From the NCBI GenBank assembly GCA_031772625.1, contig CM062817.1:886886184-886950183 (forward strand): DNA of 64,000 nt, given 5' to 3'. Origin of the DNA: Pinus tabuliformis (Eukaryota > Streptophyta > Pinopsida > Pinales > Pinaceae). Shown piece after piece: positions 11,625-23,769 of this stretch (position 1 is the stretch's first letter; each line of letters opens with the position of its first letter). Made by a program: the position numbers and the translations under genes. Under the pieces are notes generated by a model. The model did no database searches. It saw only the letters and a list, made by a program, of their open reading frames with translations, and had not been told where the DNA came from.

Positions 11625-12062
11625 GGAGTTCCCTCATGAAACATCCGTTAAGCTAGTTAAAACTTCAACCTCATTCAATGCTTTCTTTGTATATGCATAT
11701 ATGTATATTAGATACCAATTTTTTCCCCACTTATATGCATAGTGTACATCACTTTGGACCCTTTGTATTTCTTTTTTAGAGATTATCCCAAGTTAAAGAT
11801 TTGTTATTTAGCAATAACTACATCAATATATGGGATTTTCTAGGGCTTTGGAGTTCCCTCATGAAACATCCTTAATCTAGTCAAAACTTCAACCTCATTC
11901 CACACTTTATTTATATATGAATAGAGCATGATTAGATGACAATTTGTTTCCCCACTAATATTACATAGTGTATCACTTTGGACCCTTTGTTTTTTAGAGA
12001 TTATCCCAAGTTAAAGCTTTTTTATTTAGCAATAACTACATCAACATATGAGATTTCACAGG
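11625..12062. repeat. 225-bp tandem duplication
   Basis: Copy 1 (11625-11849) and copy 2 (11850-12062) both open with GGAGTTCCCTCATGAAACAT and share ACTTTGGACCCTTTG and GAGATTATCCCAAGTTAAAG. They are clearly homologous, with scattered substitutions and small gaps. No coding content. Confidence 0.85.
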
Positions 12063-13246
12063 GATTTTGAAACTCTAGATTTTTTTCCACCACTACATTT
12101 GCGTCAACCTTTCATCCTGATATGATAATGCCTTAAATCCATCTTTGGTGTATAAAATCCCCAAGGATTCAAAGACTAGATTAATATATCCTCTTAATTT
12201 ATTTTGACATGACTAGCCTTAAATTTAGCGATCATTTTTTTCCTTTTGACCCCATCCTTCCCTTTGAGACCTAGCTCCCAATTAATTCCATGCATTGATT
12301 TAAACATGAGGTGATTCTAGTTTTTTTTATTGGTGGAAGGGTGGGGGTGTGGGGGTAATTGTTTTGGGTTTTTTTTTTTTTTCCGTGGTGGTTGGAGGTT
12401 TAAGGTTCATGAATTTGAGAGTGGGGTTCTTCTATTTATTTTTATGTTGCATTGATTTAACATGAATTTTTCTTGTTTATTTTTATGATCCCTTGATTAT
12501 TTACTTGATTTTATGATACATTTATCTAAAGATATAAGAAAACCTATATTCAATATCATAAAAATAATTCTAGCAAGACTATTCTTGTAAAAAACAATGT
12601 GCTAAGCACACTTTATCTGCACAACTTTGCTAGAATGGTTCCTAAAACATTAAAGACACAAGAAATCATATTGTAAATTTCTTAAGGTATGATTCTAATA
12701 AGGATATTCATGTACAAAATAATGGATGTACTTCATCACTCAAATGGTTTTAGAAGTATTAGTACAAGTTATATTTAACCTTTCTAAACTTTTCAAAATT
12801 TGAAGGAATTCCACTTATTATATCTTAAAAAATGTTTATAGCAAGGGATATTTGTTAGTTCCAAAGGAATATTCCTTGCAATATTAGTTCCTAATATACC
12901 TAAAGATTGAGCTTGGTGATACTTCCATATGGTCAAAGAAACCTCCTACCAAATCTAGATGATCACACAAGGACGATATGGCTGGCCATAGCTCTATGGA
13001 ATAACTATGTGAAGTTATTGTATTACATTGACATGTTTATGTAAAACAATAACTTCACATAACAGTTGCATGACATGTTTATGTCACCCTTAGGCTCCAT
13101 ACATTCTAATGGGAAAGTTACCAATAAGAAATTTCAACTTATATTGAAAATAATCATTTTCCATATTAACTATATATTTTGGCATTGTAGAAGAGAAGCG
13201 ATTATACATCAATTTTAAGATTTTTAGATTTGAAAGAATATGCATT
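12063..13246. other. AT-rich spacer
   Basis: Mono-T and AT-rich sequence with a GTGGGGGTGTGGGGG run near 12343. I see no coding or repeat feature of note. Confidence 0.5.
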
Positions 13247-13268
13247 CTTATTATTATTATTATTATTT
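13247..13268 (-). repeat. Simple-repeat 3' tail of the LINE
   Basis: (TTA)n on the plus strand, followed inward by a T-rich 3' UTR complement. A short simple-repeat tail is usual for plant LINE 3' ends and marks the insertion end here. Confidence 0.65.
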
Positions 13269-13599
13269 TGAGGAAAAAAAACCATAGTTTCATTTATAAA
13301 TTAAACAAAATTACATTTTTCATAAACACATCCAAGTGTACATTTAAAAGGATCTGGGTAGATCCTTTTAGTGGCTAAAACAACAAGTTGTCCAACATAA
13401 AAGAGCATAATTACATCATTAGACCACAAGGGTCAATAACAATCCAGAAAAATGGAGGTAACAATTTTTACATTCCATCAAAAAATACTTGAGAATACAT
13501 CCCATGAGGCTTCCAAGAGAGCTATATATGGATTGCCAACAATATATGATATAATAAGGAAAGAAATAGAAAACCAAAAAATATATAATAGGGAAATTC

Positions 13600-13965
13600 T
13601 CATCCATGAAATGTCTATGGTATAAATGGAAATGTTCATCCTTCCAAACTTCCTCAATGGACTATAGCGCCCTATCAAGCTGAAGGTTTTCCTTATAAAT
13701 CCTATCTGCTTCCCTGTTGCACTCCCTATAAATGTGAATGCAAGAAAAATATATATAAGTAAGATTGATCCTCTAAAAATCCTCCCAAATGTGTGAAAGA
13801 TGAAGACTGCAACATTTTTGAATCTCATTAACCTGGTTAATGACCATAAAAGAATCACAAAACACTTGAAGTTGATCACATCCATTTTCTCTAGCAAAAG
13901 CCAATAAACAATGAAAAGATAACAATTCAGCCAAATTGTTTGTATCCCTCCCAAAACCCATCCTG
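13600..13965 (-). pseudogene. LINE RNase H domain (decayed)
   Basis: Minus-strand reading around 13773-13961 shows TNNLAELLSFHCLLAFA and CDQLQVFCDSFMVINQVN, the TNNxAEL and DS/VI elements of an RVT_3-type RNase H. In plant L1 elements this domain follows the reverse transcriptase. Frameshifts separate the C-terminal part; the frame at 13478-14044 overlaps in another register. Non-functional as it stands. Confidence 0.75.
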
Positions 13966-14899
13966 GATTTGAAAAAATGTTGTTCAGATAAATGTAAGAT
14001 GAAACCACCACTACTTTTGAGATATTCTCCCTGCTCAGCCCCATTTAAGTAACCCTAGAGGAAATATTTGTCAAGTTCCTTCGAGATCACTAGTATTTCC
14101 AAGGAGTAGCAAAGGCTTGGGGAAATGAGAAAAAAATAGCCAAAACTTTAGAAACCACTCGATCTGAAAAGGAATATTTATTTTGAAAAAATTCTTTATT
14201 TCGGGCTAGCTAGACACCCCAAAAAATGGTCAGGGGTATGGATATAAATGGTTTGGTATTCTTGTTGTGAACCCATAACCTCCACTTCTCCTCAAAACTA
14301 GGTCCTTGCCGCACACCGTCTTGGCCTAAAATAGAACTACACATATTCCAAACCTAATAAAGGAGTATGAGAATTAAAAACATAAATGTTTAATAGATTC
14401 ACTAGAAAACTTATATAAGGAACACCAACCGAGGCCAATCTTATGACACTTCTGCAAGTAATCCTAAGTGAGTACTTTCTTAGCTAGTAGGAACCACATG
14501 AAGAGTCAATATTTTGATGAGCACTTTATTTACATACTCCTTTCCACCCCCACTCTCCTTCCGCTTCAGTAGTAGTCAAATTTAGAAGAAGCTACCCCAA
14601 CTTCGGAGTATAAATTACCATTAAGGAGTGATCCCATACTAGCTCATCATAATTATGGGTAAGTATGATTTGTGCTACAACAAGTGCATCTAAATAACAA
14701 TTCCAAATTTCATTGATTCCTAATCAATCTACAAGGCTTTAACTGATAACCAACCTTGTTTCCATATAGGAGTATATGTTGGTTATCAATATGGGAAAGC
14801 AGTGAGATACTTATGTCTTTGTGCTGATATATGAGCTCTTGAGGAAGTTGGTAGCTTAACCCACTACCTTGCGAAGGGCCTTATCCCAATCAAACCTTC

Positions 14900-17847
14900 A
14901 AACCATTTCCAAAATTCCATGCAAACTCGAGGCAATAAGGTCAAAGGAGTTAAGAACAACTTTCAAAATGAATGAAATATTAATGCATGTCTTATCCCTT
15001 AGCTATATCTAATATTATATGGAGAAAGGATGAATGTAATTCTAGTAAACCACCAAAGTCCACATGTTGTGGGTGGACAAAAGTCTCCTTCCAAATTTTG
15101 TTTTTAGGGATTTTGAGAACATAAAATAATTTTGAGACCCCAATCACCAAAAATTTTAGGTACAATAATACATTCCCATTTAACCCAAGGGAGAACAAAA
15201 TGTTCTAGAGTTCCATCCTACAAAAATTTGAAACAGATTCTTCTAGGTTTTTCTAAGGCTCCCTGTGGGATCCATGTTGCTGACATCCAAAACACAGGAA
15301 TGGACTCCAACACTGATTTGACCAGAAATAACCTCCATTCTCTTTAAAACCACCTTCAGCTCCATCCTTTTAATATTTTCTCTAGGTTTGCCATCAACCA
15401 AGACCAATTGGCTCCAAGGGTTAACTCAACTGTTTGAGTTCCTATCATTAAAGCGCCTTGATAATGGGATGTCATGGGGTCAATTATTGGTAATACTCTT
15501 AGGTTAGGATCTGCTAATGATCCAATGGAAAGTGATCCCTTCGAGTGGATTTTCCCATATAGTTTCTAAGGATGTAGAGGCCAACAATCTTCGATGTCCG
15601 TGAATCACACATAAAAAAGAAGAAAACCAATATTCGTTCTTGTAGTTATTAGGTTTCAAATGAAAACCCAAGTATTTTAAACCTGCTTCCAAATATAACA
15701 ATTGAAAAGGGAACACATTCCTGAGATTCCACATTTCACAACCTTCCAGGTTTTGAGCAGAGATAGAATATTTCTAGTCATTTACAACCATACTTCTGGC
15801 TTTCCAAACAAGTCAATAATCTAAGATAATTTTGCAACATCTCTAATACAACCATTATAGATAATTAGAATATAGAAAACAAACAATAAACGAGTGATTA
15901 AAAGAGTGTTAGCAATAACTAAACCCTGTAAATCACCTATATCTTTAACATACTCCGATAAATGACTGAGACCTTCAACTACCAATAGGAACAATAAGGG
16001 AGACACGGGGTATCCTTATCTCCTCTATGAAGATGGAAACATGGGGAGGCTAACCTGTTTATCAAAACTGTAAAACATATCGAAAAAATGCAACTCACGA
16101 TCCAATTAGTAAAATCAATACCAAAACCCAAGCGAGTCAAAAGGAGTCTAATATACATCTAGCTCAAACGATCATAGGATTTCAAAAGATCAATTTTAAT
16201 TACAACTCCTTTTAATCTAAGAGTCTTGACACTATGAAGATCTTCTTGGGCCACCCATATGGCTTCACGAATCCATCTCCCTTCAAGAAAAACAATTGTT
16301 ATTTTGATATATATTTTGACAAAACATGCTTTAATCTTCTAGCAATTTCCTTGGATATGACCTTATAGATACAATTCTAGAGAGAAATGGGATGAAAGTC
16401 ATCAAAAGAGGTAGGATTGTCCACTTTGGGAATAAGGGCTATGAAAGTAGAGTTGAAGGCTACCAATAATCTACCTTCCCTTCTTGATGCATTTACAACT
16501 CCTAACATATCCTTACTAATAAGCAAAAGAACCCCTCATAAAACTCGATTCCAATCTACCGGGACCCGAGCTTTTGTATTTCTGAAAGTTGGCTAAAACA
16601 ACCTTCAATTCCTCTTCAAAATATCCTCCACCAAAGCTTTACTGTCTTCTTCACCCACAAACTTGGGAAATAATTGGGCGACCCTAATGACTTCAGGGAT
16701 ACTAGCCCTTACAGGCTCCTTAAATAAATTTTGAAAATGATCTCGACCTGAAAAAGCGAGGCCTTCAAAATTGGAGACCCTTATACCTTCCCCATATTGA
16801 AGATTTCAAATTAAATTGCAAAACTCCCTTCCATTAGCATAAGTTTGGAAGAATTTTGTATTCTTATATCCTCCTTTAATCTATATGGCTCCACTTTTCA
16901 TTCTTCAAGAAGCTTCTTGTGCCTCAAGAATGGCATTCTTGCATTAGAGAAATTTTGAGGTAAAAAATGGGCCTCAAAACAAAAATGTACAACCAAAATC
17001 AACTTTATAAGAAAAAATAGGATTCTAGATGATGATGTCAACCATAGGGGATGATTCACCATTTTGGCAGTAAAAAATTAAAAAGATTAAAAAAAAACTA
17101 CTTTTTCAACTCGTATTTTCAACTTCTATCCCTACGATTTTACTCAAATTTCAAGCGGGAGCAACCTTTGGATGCATAATTTAATTCCTCATTCAAGGAT
17201 TACCCATGTTGCATGCTTTCTATGGACTCCGCTACACAAAAAAAGAGAAATACATGAATAGTGTGATTGCAATCACGTTTTTCATGTATTTCTCATTTTT
17301 CGTGTAACAACGTCCATCAAAAGTATGCAACATGGGTACTCATTGGATGAGAAATTAAATTATGCATCCATTGAGTTCTCCCGCTCTAAATTTGAATAAA
17401 ACTGTAGGGAGATAAGTTGAAAATATGAGTTGAAAAAGTAGTTTTTCTTTTTTGCCTCTAAAATTTGATGACATAATCTAATCTTATTTTATTATTTCCA
17501 CTATTATTTTATGATATGCCTTAGGAGGCCCATTTTAGACCTCAATTTTTTTTCTAATGCGATATTCCAAATGAACCAAGGTTTTTCTAGAATCCACATT
17601 CAGAAAACCCCCTTCCCTAGAATGAGAGATATCAATAATCTCCCTTTCTATGTCAAGAAATTCCTCCTTCTCTCTTACATTTGTTCTTAGCCCAGTCCAT
17701 ATCCATACACTTGACCCTCTTTAGGTTCTCTTTAGAATATTGAGTAGTTGAAGATCCATTAATTGGATCATAAGGTATCGAACCTTCATTGAATAATTTT
17801 ATAAACTCCATCTTTTATCCAAGTAAAGTTTAATTTAAATGGATTAC
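14900..17847 (-). pseudogene. LINE reverse transcriptase (decayed)
   Basis: Recognisable blocks are NPFKLNFTWIKD at the start (next to the copia junction), SPLLFLLVVEGLSHLSEYVK with LLFV at 16006-15821, and LYLEAGLKYLGFHLKPNNYK at 15734-15504, followed by an HGHR...L thumb-like region. Where LINEs carry FxDD, this copy reads V-F-Y (about 15880-15872), so both catalytic aspartates are gone. Multiple stops and a nested foldback element (16941-17560) interrupt it further. Confidence 0.8.
16941..17560. mobile_element. ~620-bp foldback/MITE-like inverted repeat inside the LINE
   Basis: Two arms of about 310 bp are imperfect reverse complements. The left starts GCATTAGAGAAATTTTGAGG and the right ends ACCTCAATTTTTTTTCTAATGC. 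Further inside both carry AAACTACTTTTTCAACTC and GATGCATAATTTAATT with small changes. The centre is GTGATTGCAATCAC (17262-17275). The LINE continues on both sides, so this is an insertion. Flanking GCATTCTT and GATATTCC may be a decayed 8-bp duplication. A transcript would form a long hairpin. Confidence 0.8.
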
Positions 17848-18241
17848 TGTTAGATGATCCAAAAATACAATATTATCATAGGTTATAAAATTAGAATAAA
17901 ATAATTATTAATTTAATATATTAAATTAATAATTATTATTCTAGAATGTTTAATTATTTAGAATTAGTATTTTGTTGTAACTAGATATGACTCTCCAAAT
18001 GTGTTGTATCTTAGGCTCTATTTTAGGAGATTTGTTAGCTAGTTGATTTGAATAGCATTTATTGTAAATGGACACTTGTTATTTAATAAGTGATCCATAA
18101 TTCGAGGTAGTTAGGACATGGAGCTTATAAATATCTCATTGCAAGAGTGTTTGGATGTTCGGGTGTAAACTCTTGCAAAATCAAATTAAGTAATTATTTT
18201 TTCTGATTAATAAAATTACGTGTCTGAGGACACTTCTGCCA
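17848..18241 (+). repeat. 5' LTR of the copia element
   Basis: 394 bp, TGTTAGATGATCC to CTTCTGCCA, preceded by ATTAC. It contains an AT-rich stretch with ATTAAATTAATAATTATTATT and a TATAAATA at about 18127. The 3' end is placed 6 bases before the primer site. Confidence 0.85.
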
Positions 18242-18247
18242 TTATTG

Positions 18248-18259
18248 TGGTATCAGAGC
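18248..18259 (+). promoter_or_regulatory. tRNA-iMet primer-binding site
   Basis: TGGTATCAGAGC, the standard complement of the plant initiator tRNA-Met 3' end, used by most copia elements. It is unmutated here. Confidence 0.95.
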
Positions 18260-18262
18260 TCC

Positions 18263-20332
18263 AGTAATGTTGTAGTGGATGTGAAGAGGAGATTCCAGCT
18301 CTACAAGTTTTTGGAAAACTCCATTGAATTGACCAGTGAATGATTGGTATGAAAATTGTTCAGTTTTTTTGTTCAAAACAACGAATTTTTATTATTTTAT
18401 TGATTTTAGATTTTTAAATCTGAAAATCAATTTTTTGTATTATTATCAGAAATTGTTGTGTCTTGAATCTCATTACACTGACATTGAGGGGCCACTACCG
18501 CACCTGACTATTCTGGACACCAAAGCCTTCGTATTCTTCACCTGCCCCATGATATTCTTCTAGCCTTCCGCTTCCTCTCCATAGGTAAAACCAGCCCCCG
18601 TAGACAAAATATTCAGACCAGGGATTGATTTGCTTTATATGACCACGAGACATCCATTTTCCCAGGCATCTTCTTTGGTTCGATTTCAGACACCACATAC
18701 CCATTTTCAACATTCTGTGAAACCCAAGCGATTTCCTGTCATTGTTTACATTGATCTGCAAGATTTACATGCGCTTTCTAATTAAACCGAAATGCCAATA
18801 ACTATTTAGTTAGATTGATGTCTACAACACCACAACATTATGTAGTACTGTATCAGATTGACGAAATCTGATTTCAACTAACAGGATAAGGATATTAAGG
18901 CAACTCATTGATTTTGTTATTGTTTTAACCTCCATGAGTTGGGTATCAGAGAGCACACCGGATTGCCATCATAGCGTGGGTACCGAGAAAGACAAGCACA
19001 CATTTGTGACATTCAAACCGGGAGGGTCGCTATACCACCCAGAAAGGGCTTCAGATCCATTGTGGGGATCTCTGAAAGCGCCTCGAGTTGTGTTGGAGCG
19101 CCAACAGTCCCACTGAATTATCGACCCCTTTTACATGTTCTCACACCTCTCATAAATCGTGCCAATGCATCAAACAATGAAACATGAACTTTGCAAGGAT
19201 CCGAAAACCATGATAAGCTAGTATCCCTCCCTTGCAGATGAATGATGTGGATAAAATGATGACGTATCACCCATGTTGCAGTGACACATGGAAGTTGTAA
19301 TAATTATTATTGAATGTTGATTTGATCGAAACTGTTTGATATTGGTTGTGATTTGTGGTGCTATGTGGAAGAGGGAGTTCCACCCGGAGTTGACATAATT
19401 TATGTGTATTCGCCTGATGTTTACGCGTTTGAAGAAGACTTGCAAACACTGATGCAACAACGCTTTGTTATTTTCTCTAAATTTTTTTATTCTTTTATAA
19501 TAGTTTCCTTCTCCGATAAATTTAAATCCTGCGCTCCTCTCATCAGTCATTGACGACTCCGCACATACGTCAAGGGGAATTTAGTGTGCCAGTTGCTTAT
19601 TGCTGTGCAATATTTGGTGCCCAGCGAATTGCTTATTTTGTGCAAAAGAGCCCTTCATTCTCATCGGCAATGCCATGATGCCCACGCTGTAATTTGCTCC
19701 GTTTCTCTTCCTCCAAACTTGATGATCAGCCAGCCAGCGTGAGAGCCAGCCTACCAGCAAGAAGCCAATAGAAGCCAACCTAAGCCAGCAAGAAGCTAGC
19801 CTGAGCTAACTAGCAGCCAGCGTGGCAGACAACCTGAAACAAAAATTCAGCCTCTTAAAGCATTTTTTATTTGAAAGTTTATAGCTGAATTGAAGTTTGA
19901 AGAAATGAGAAATATTTTTTAATTTTGTAATGTTAATGGAGTGATAAGGATTTTTTCCGTTGTTTGTAATTTTGTGAATTTTGTGGAGAAATAAGGAATA
20001 TTGTATTTTGGAGTAATAAGGGGATTTCAATTGTAATTTTTGAAGGGATAAGTGTAACTCAAAGTAATTTTACTTTGAGGGGGGGGGGGTAAATTTTTTT
20101 TTACCAAGTTTTGCAAGAGCATCATTGTAAAAGTCAAATTTTGAAAGTTACCTTGTAATTTTTTGAGAAATTGACTAGAGCCAAGTGCAAAGCTCAGTCA
20201 TTTTTCTCCTGCTTCAATGACTATACGAGGGTCAAGGCCAAGCCCTGATAGATCGTGTTTTTTGCGTGGTGTGTTGTGTTGTCCATCTTGTCATTTCTGT
20301 TCTGATTCTTGGTGCGAAGCTTCAACGCTACA
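18263..20332 (+). other. Unusually long (~2.1 kb) copia leader
   Basis: Copia elements usually reach gag within a few hundred bases; here gag starts at 20333. The leader holds protein-like stretches of unknown family. On the plus strand 18934-19116 includes TFVTFKPGGSLYHPERASD; on the minus strand near 18761-18495 includes VENGYVVSEIEPKKMPGK in one frame. There is an AGCCAG-rich repeat patch near 19730-19830 and a run of ten G at about 20081. These may be captured host fragments or an older insertion, but I cannot name a source. Confidence 0.45.
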
Positions 20333-21400
20333 ATGTCTAAGTTGATTAATTTGTTTTCTGATTCCGACAAACTTGAAGGCACAAAATCTTATAAAACATG
20401 GCATTGTCTCATCAAAAGCACTCTCATTTACAATGAATTATGGTAGGGTATATGTGATGGAGATGTTAAGCCGAATAAACCCACAGATGCAGCTGCATTA
20501 GCAAAATGGGAAGTTAAGAATGCCAAAGCCTTAGCTCTTATTAAATCCTCTGTGAATGATGAAATGTATGTCCATATAGAAAATGCTACAGATGCATGGT
20601 CTGCTTTGAAAAATTTTAAAGACCTCTTTGATACTTAGCCTAAATCAAAGAAAGTTGATCTACAATTAAAATTGTTACAACAAAAATTGATTGAAGGAGG
20701 TGATGTTCTTGAATATATCTTATGACTTAAGAATATTAGGCAGGAAATCATTAATGCTGGTTTTCCAGCAATAGATGATAGTTTTATGGTAACAATTGTA
20801 ATTGCTGGACTTCCTTCTTCCTACATGCATTTTTTGGAGACTCTACAATTAACTGGGAAATTAGAGAAACTAAAGTTTGATGAGCTTTGTGAAATGTTGA
20901 CACAACATGATAAAACCTTTGGGAAGAAGAAGAAAGTTGGTGAAGATGTTTTTCTCACAGAGGCCAACACTAGTAAATCATCAGCAGACAGTTCTCGAGG
21001 TAGAGGCAGAGGCAATCAGAATCAAGCAGCACAAAGTCGAGGTCGAAGCCAAAGTAGAGGAAACAACTTTAACAGAGGCAACAGTTCAGGAAGGAATAAT
21101 TTTCAAGGTAGAGGAAACAACCAAGGAAGAGGCAATTTTCAAGGACAAGGAAACAATAATCAAGGTAGAGGACAATCTCAACATAGAAGTCAAAGCAGAG
21201 GCAGAGGACAATCTTCAGGAAGAGGAAGAGACTTAAGTCAAATTGTGTGTCAAAGATGTAACAAAGTTGGCCATTACGCTGAAGATTGTCGAACTTCACT
21301 TAATAAAATTCCCATGTTTCAGCAGCATTCAACGCAATTTGCAAATGATCAAGATGATGATAACTCAAAATATGTTTTTACTTCCTCACCACCATCACAA
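20333..21400 (+). pseudogene. gag: Copia gag with CCHC zinc knuckle
   Basis: It starts at ATG 20333 (MSKLINLFSD) and shows the UBN2/Retrotran_gag_2 pattern (KTWHCLIKSTL, then KSKKVDLQLKLLQQKL, then AGLPSSYMHFLETL). A long Arg-Gly-Asn-Gln-rich tract encoded at 20990-21235 is RNA-binding in character and is followed by the knuckle CQRCNKVGHYAEDC near 21249. In-frame stops occur at about 20442, 20636 and 20724. Gag would package the element RNA in cytoplasmic particles. The RGN/Q-rich insert is longer than usual for copia gag. Confidence 0.85.
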
Positions 21401-21419
21401 CTTTCATCCCATCTTAGAA

Positions 21420-22846
21420 GTGACTATGAAGATGCCTGGATCTTAGATTCAGGGGCAACTCAGCACATGACTTTTCGACGTGACTTTTTTTGGAATTTTC
21501 AAGATTGCCAACTTAATGCCATTTTTCTTGCTGATGATACAAAACATACTCCTTATGAAAAAGGAGCAGTTAAAGTTTTTTTCCCTGGCATTGGAGAAAA
21601 AATGATTTCCAATGTATGGTATGTACCAAGTTTTAAGAAAAATTTACTCTCTTTAGTCACGATTCGACAAGCAGGACATCAGGTGATTATGGAAGATGGT
21701 TTAGTCAAGATTAATTCAGTCAAACAAAGTTTGAAAACTGTCATGACAGGTTATGAAGATGGAAAACTGTCACGGATGAAAGGGACAGTTATTCCAAGGC
21801 ATTCTGATTTTGCAAGGGCAGTGAGTACAAGTATTTCACTTGTAAGACTATGGCATGTAAGATATGGACATTTAAATTTTGAGAGTCTTTCTCAATTGCA
21901 GAAACAACGAATGGTTAAATGACTTCCCACTTTCAAAAGGGAAAATGCAAAATGTGAAGCTTGCATTTATGGCAAACAAAGTCGAGAAAGTTTTCCAACA
22001 AGTTCATGGCATGCAAACAGGTGGCTACAACTAGTTCATAGTGATGTTTGTGGACCACTACAAACTTCCTTTGGTGGATGCAAATATTTCTTACTATTCA
22101 TTGATGATTTCAGCAGAATGACTTGGGTTTACTTCTTGAAGAACAAGTCAGAAGCATTTGATAAGTTTAAAATTTTTCGCCAACTTGTTGAAAATGAAGT
22201 CAAAGAAAAGATAGGTACTCTCAGGACAGATAATGGGGGAGAATTCACTTCAAATGAATTCAAAACTTATTGCAGTGAAAATGGCATAAGACGACATCTT
22301 ACTAATGTTTACACTCCACAGCAAAATGGAGTAGTCGAAAGAATGAATCGCACCTTGTTAGGAATGGTGAGATCCATGTTAACTTTCAAGAGGTTAAGTC
22401 CAACATATTGGGCAGAAGCAATACATACAACTGTCTACTTAAGAAACAGATCTCCAACTACTTCTTTAGACGAAATCACACCTTATGAAGCTTGGCTTGG
22501 TTTCAAACCTCGAGTTAAACATCTTAGAGTTTTTGGTTCAGTATGTTATGCCTTAGTTCCAAAAGAAAAACGAACTAAGCTTGACTCAAGAAGTTTAAAA
22601 TGCACAATGATTGGCTATTCTGATGAGAAGAAAGGGTACCATCTTTTGACCAATGGAAAATTCATTGTGAGTAGGGATGTCATTTTTGATGAAACTGAGA
22701 GTAAGAGTGCTGAAGAAATTGAAAATCTTCTTAACAAGTTAGAAACTAAGGGAAGTAAAAGAAATGGAAAAATGCAAAGTCAACCAACTTCACCAAATTG
22801 GTATGAACTTGATTTTCCTTCCTTTGAAGATGAGTCATCCAGTTAA
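21420..22846 (+). pseudogene. pol: Copia protease and integrase
   Basis: The protease motif is WILDSGATQHMT near 21439, followed by the GAG-pre-integrase block LWHVRYGHLNFESLSQLQ. After a stop at 21920, integrase continues with CEACIYGKQ, HSDVCGPLQ (first Asp), RTDNGGEFTSNEF (second Asp) and QQNGVVERMNRTLL (Glu). The three catalytic residues are present. The C-terminal block GYSDEKKGYHLL is typical of copia. The frame ends with a TAA at 22844. Integrase would insert the cDNA; the stop between domains prevents a full polyprotein. Confidence 0.9.
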
Positions 22847-23044
22847 TCTACATCAACAACAACATCTGGGTCTTCTAGAAGTTCATCCGCATCTCCAAGT
22901 AGCAACAGTTATTCTGACAATGATTCTCCACACTCTTCACCTGAACGAAGAACATCAGTTTATATTAATCCTCTTTACAATGATGGAGATTTTACAGAAG
23001 CGCAAACAAGTGAGCACCAACTACCGAAATGGGCAGTTCAACTT

Positions 23045-23764
23045 TTGAAAGATGTAAAGCCTGATGAGCAGAATAAAATGGGCACCAGAAGGGCACATAG
23101 AAGTGAAGGCAATTTTGCCTTGATAGCAAATGATTTTACTAAACCTTCCACATACAAAGAAGCAGTAAAACATAAAGAATGGCAACAGGCTATGGTTGAA
23201 GAATATCAAGTAGTAATTGATAACAACACTTGGAAACTTGTTGATTGTCCATCAAATGTTAAACCCATAGGATGCAAATGGGTTTACAGAATTAAGTATA
23301 ATCAAAAGGGAGAACTTGAAAAGTATAAAGCGCGACTTGTCGCCAAAGGTTTTGCGCAGCAGGAAGGCATTGATTATGAGGAAATTTTTTCTCCTACAGC
23401 TAAATGGAACACCACTCGATTAACACTTGCATTGGTTGCCTAGAAAGGATGGAAATTTCATCAAATGGATGTGAAAAGTGCTTTTCTCAATTGGGATTTA
23501 CAGGAGGAAGTGTATATCACCCAACCGCTCGGTTTTGAAGTTGAAGGACAAGAACATAAAGTCTAAAAATTGATCAAGGCTTTATATGGATTAAAACAAG
23601 CTCCCTGTGCTTGGTAGGCAAAGATGGATGAATACCTTAAGAAAGTTGGTTTTCAACGAAGTGAATCTGATGATACTTTGTATGTGCGACAACAGGGAAA
23701 ATATCTGGTAATTATTGTTATGTATGTAGATTATTTGATCATTACTGGCAACCATGATATCATA
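23045..23764 (+). pseudogene. pol: Copia reverse transcriptase, N-terminal part
   Basis: The family blocks are in order: [78 protein letters not shown] and ALYGLKQAP. The active site, usually YVDD, reads YVDY (Tyr codon at 23732-23734), so one catalytic aspartate is lost. In-frame stops occur at 23441 (TAG) and further on. The domain is cut at 23764/23770 by the solo LTR and continues at 24925. Confidence 0.9.
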
Positions 23765-23769
23765 TTGCA

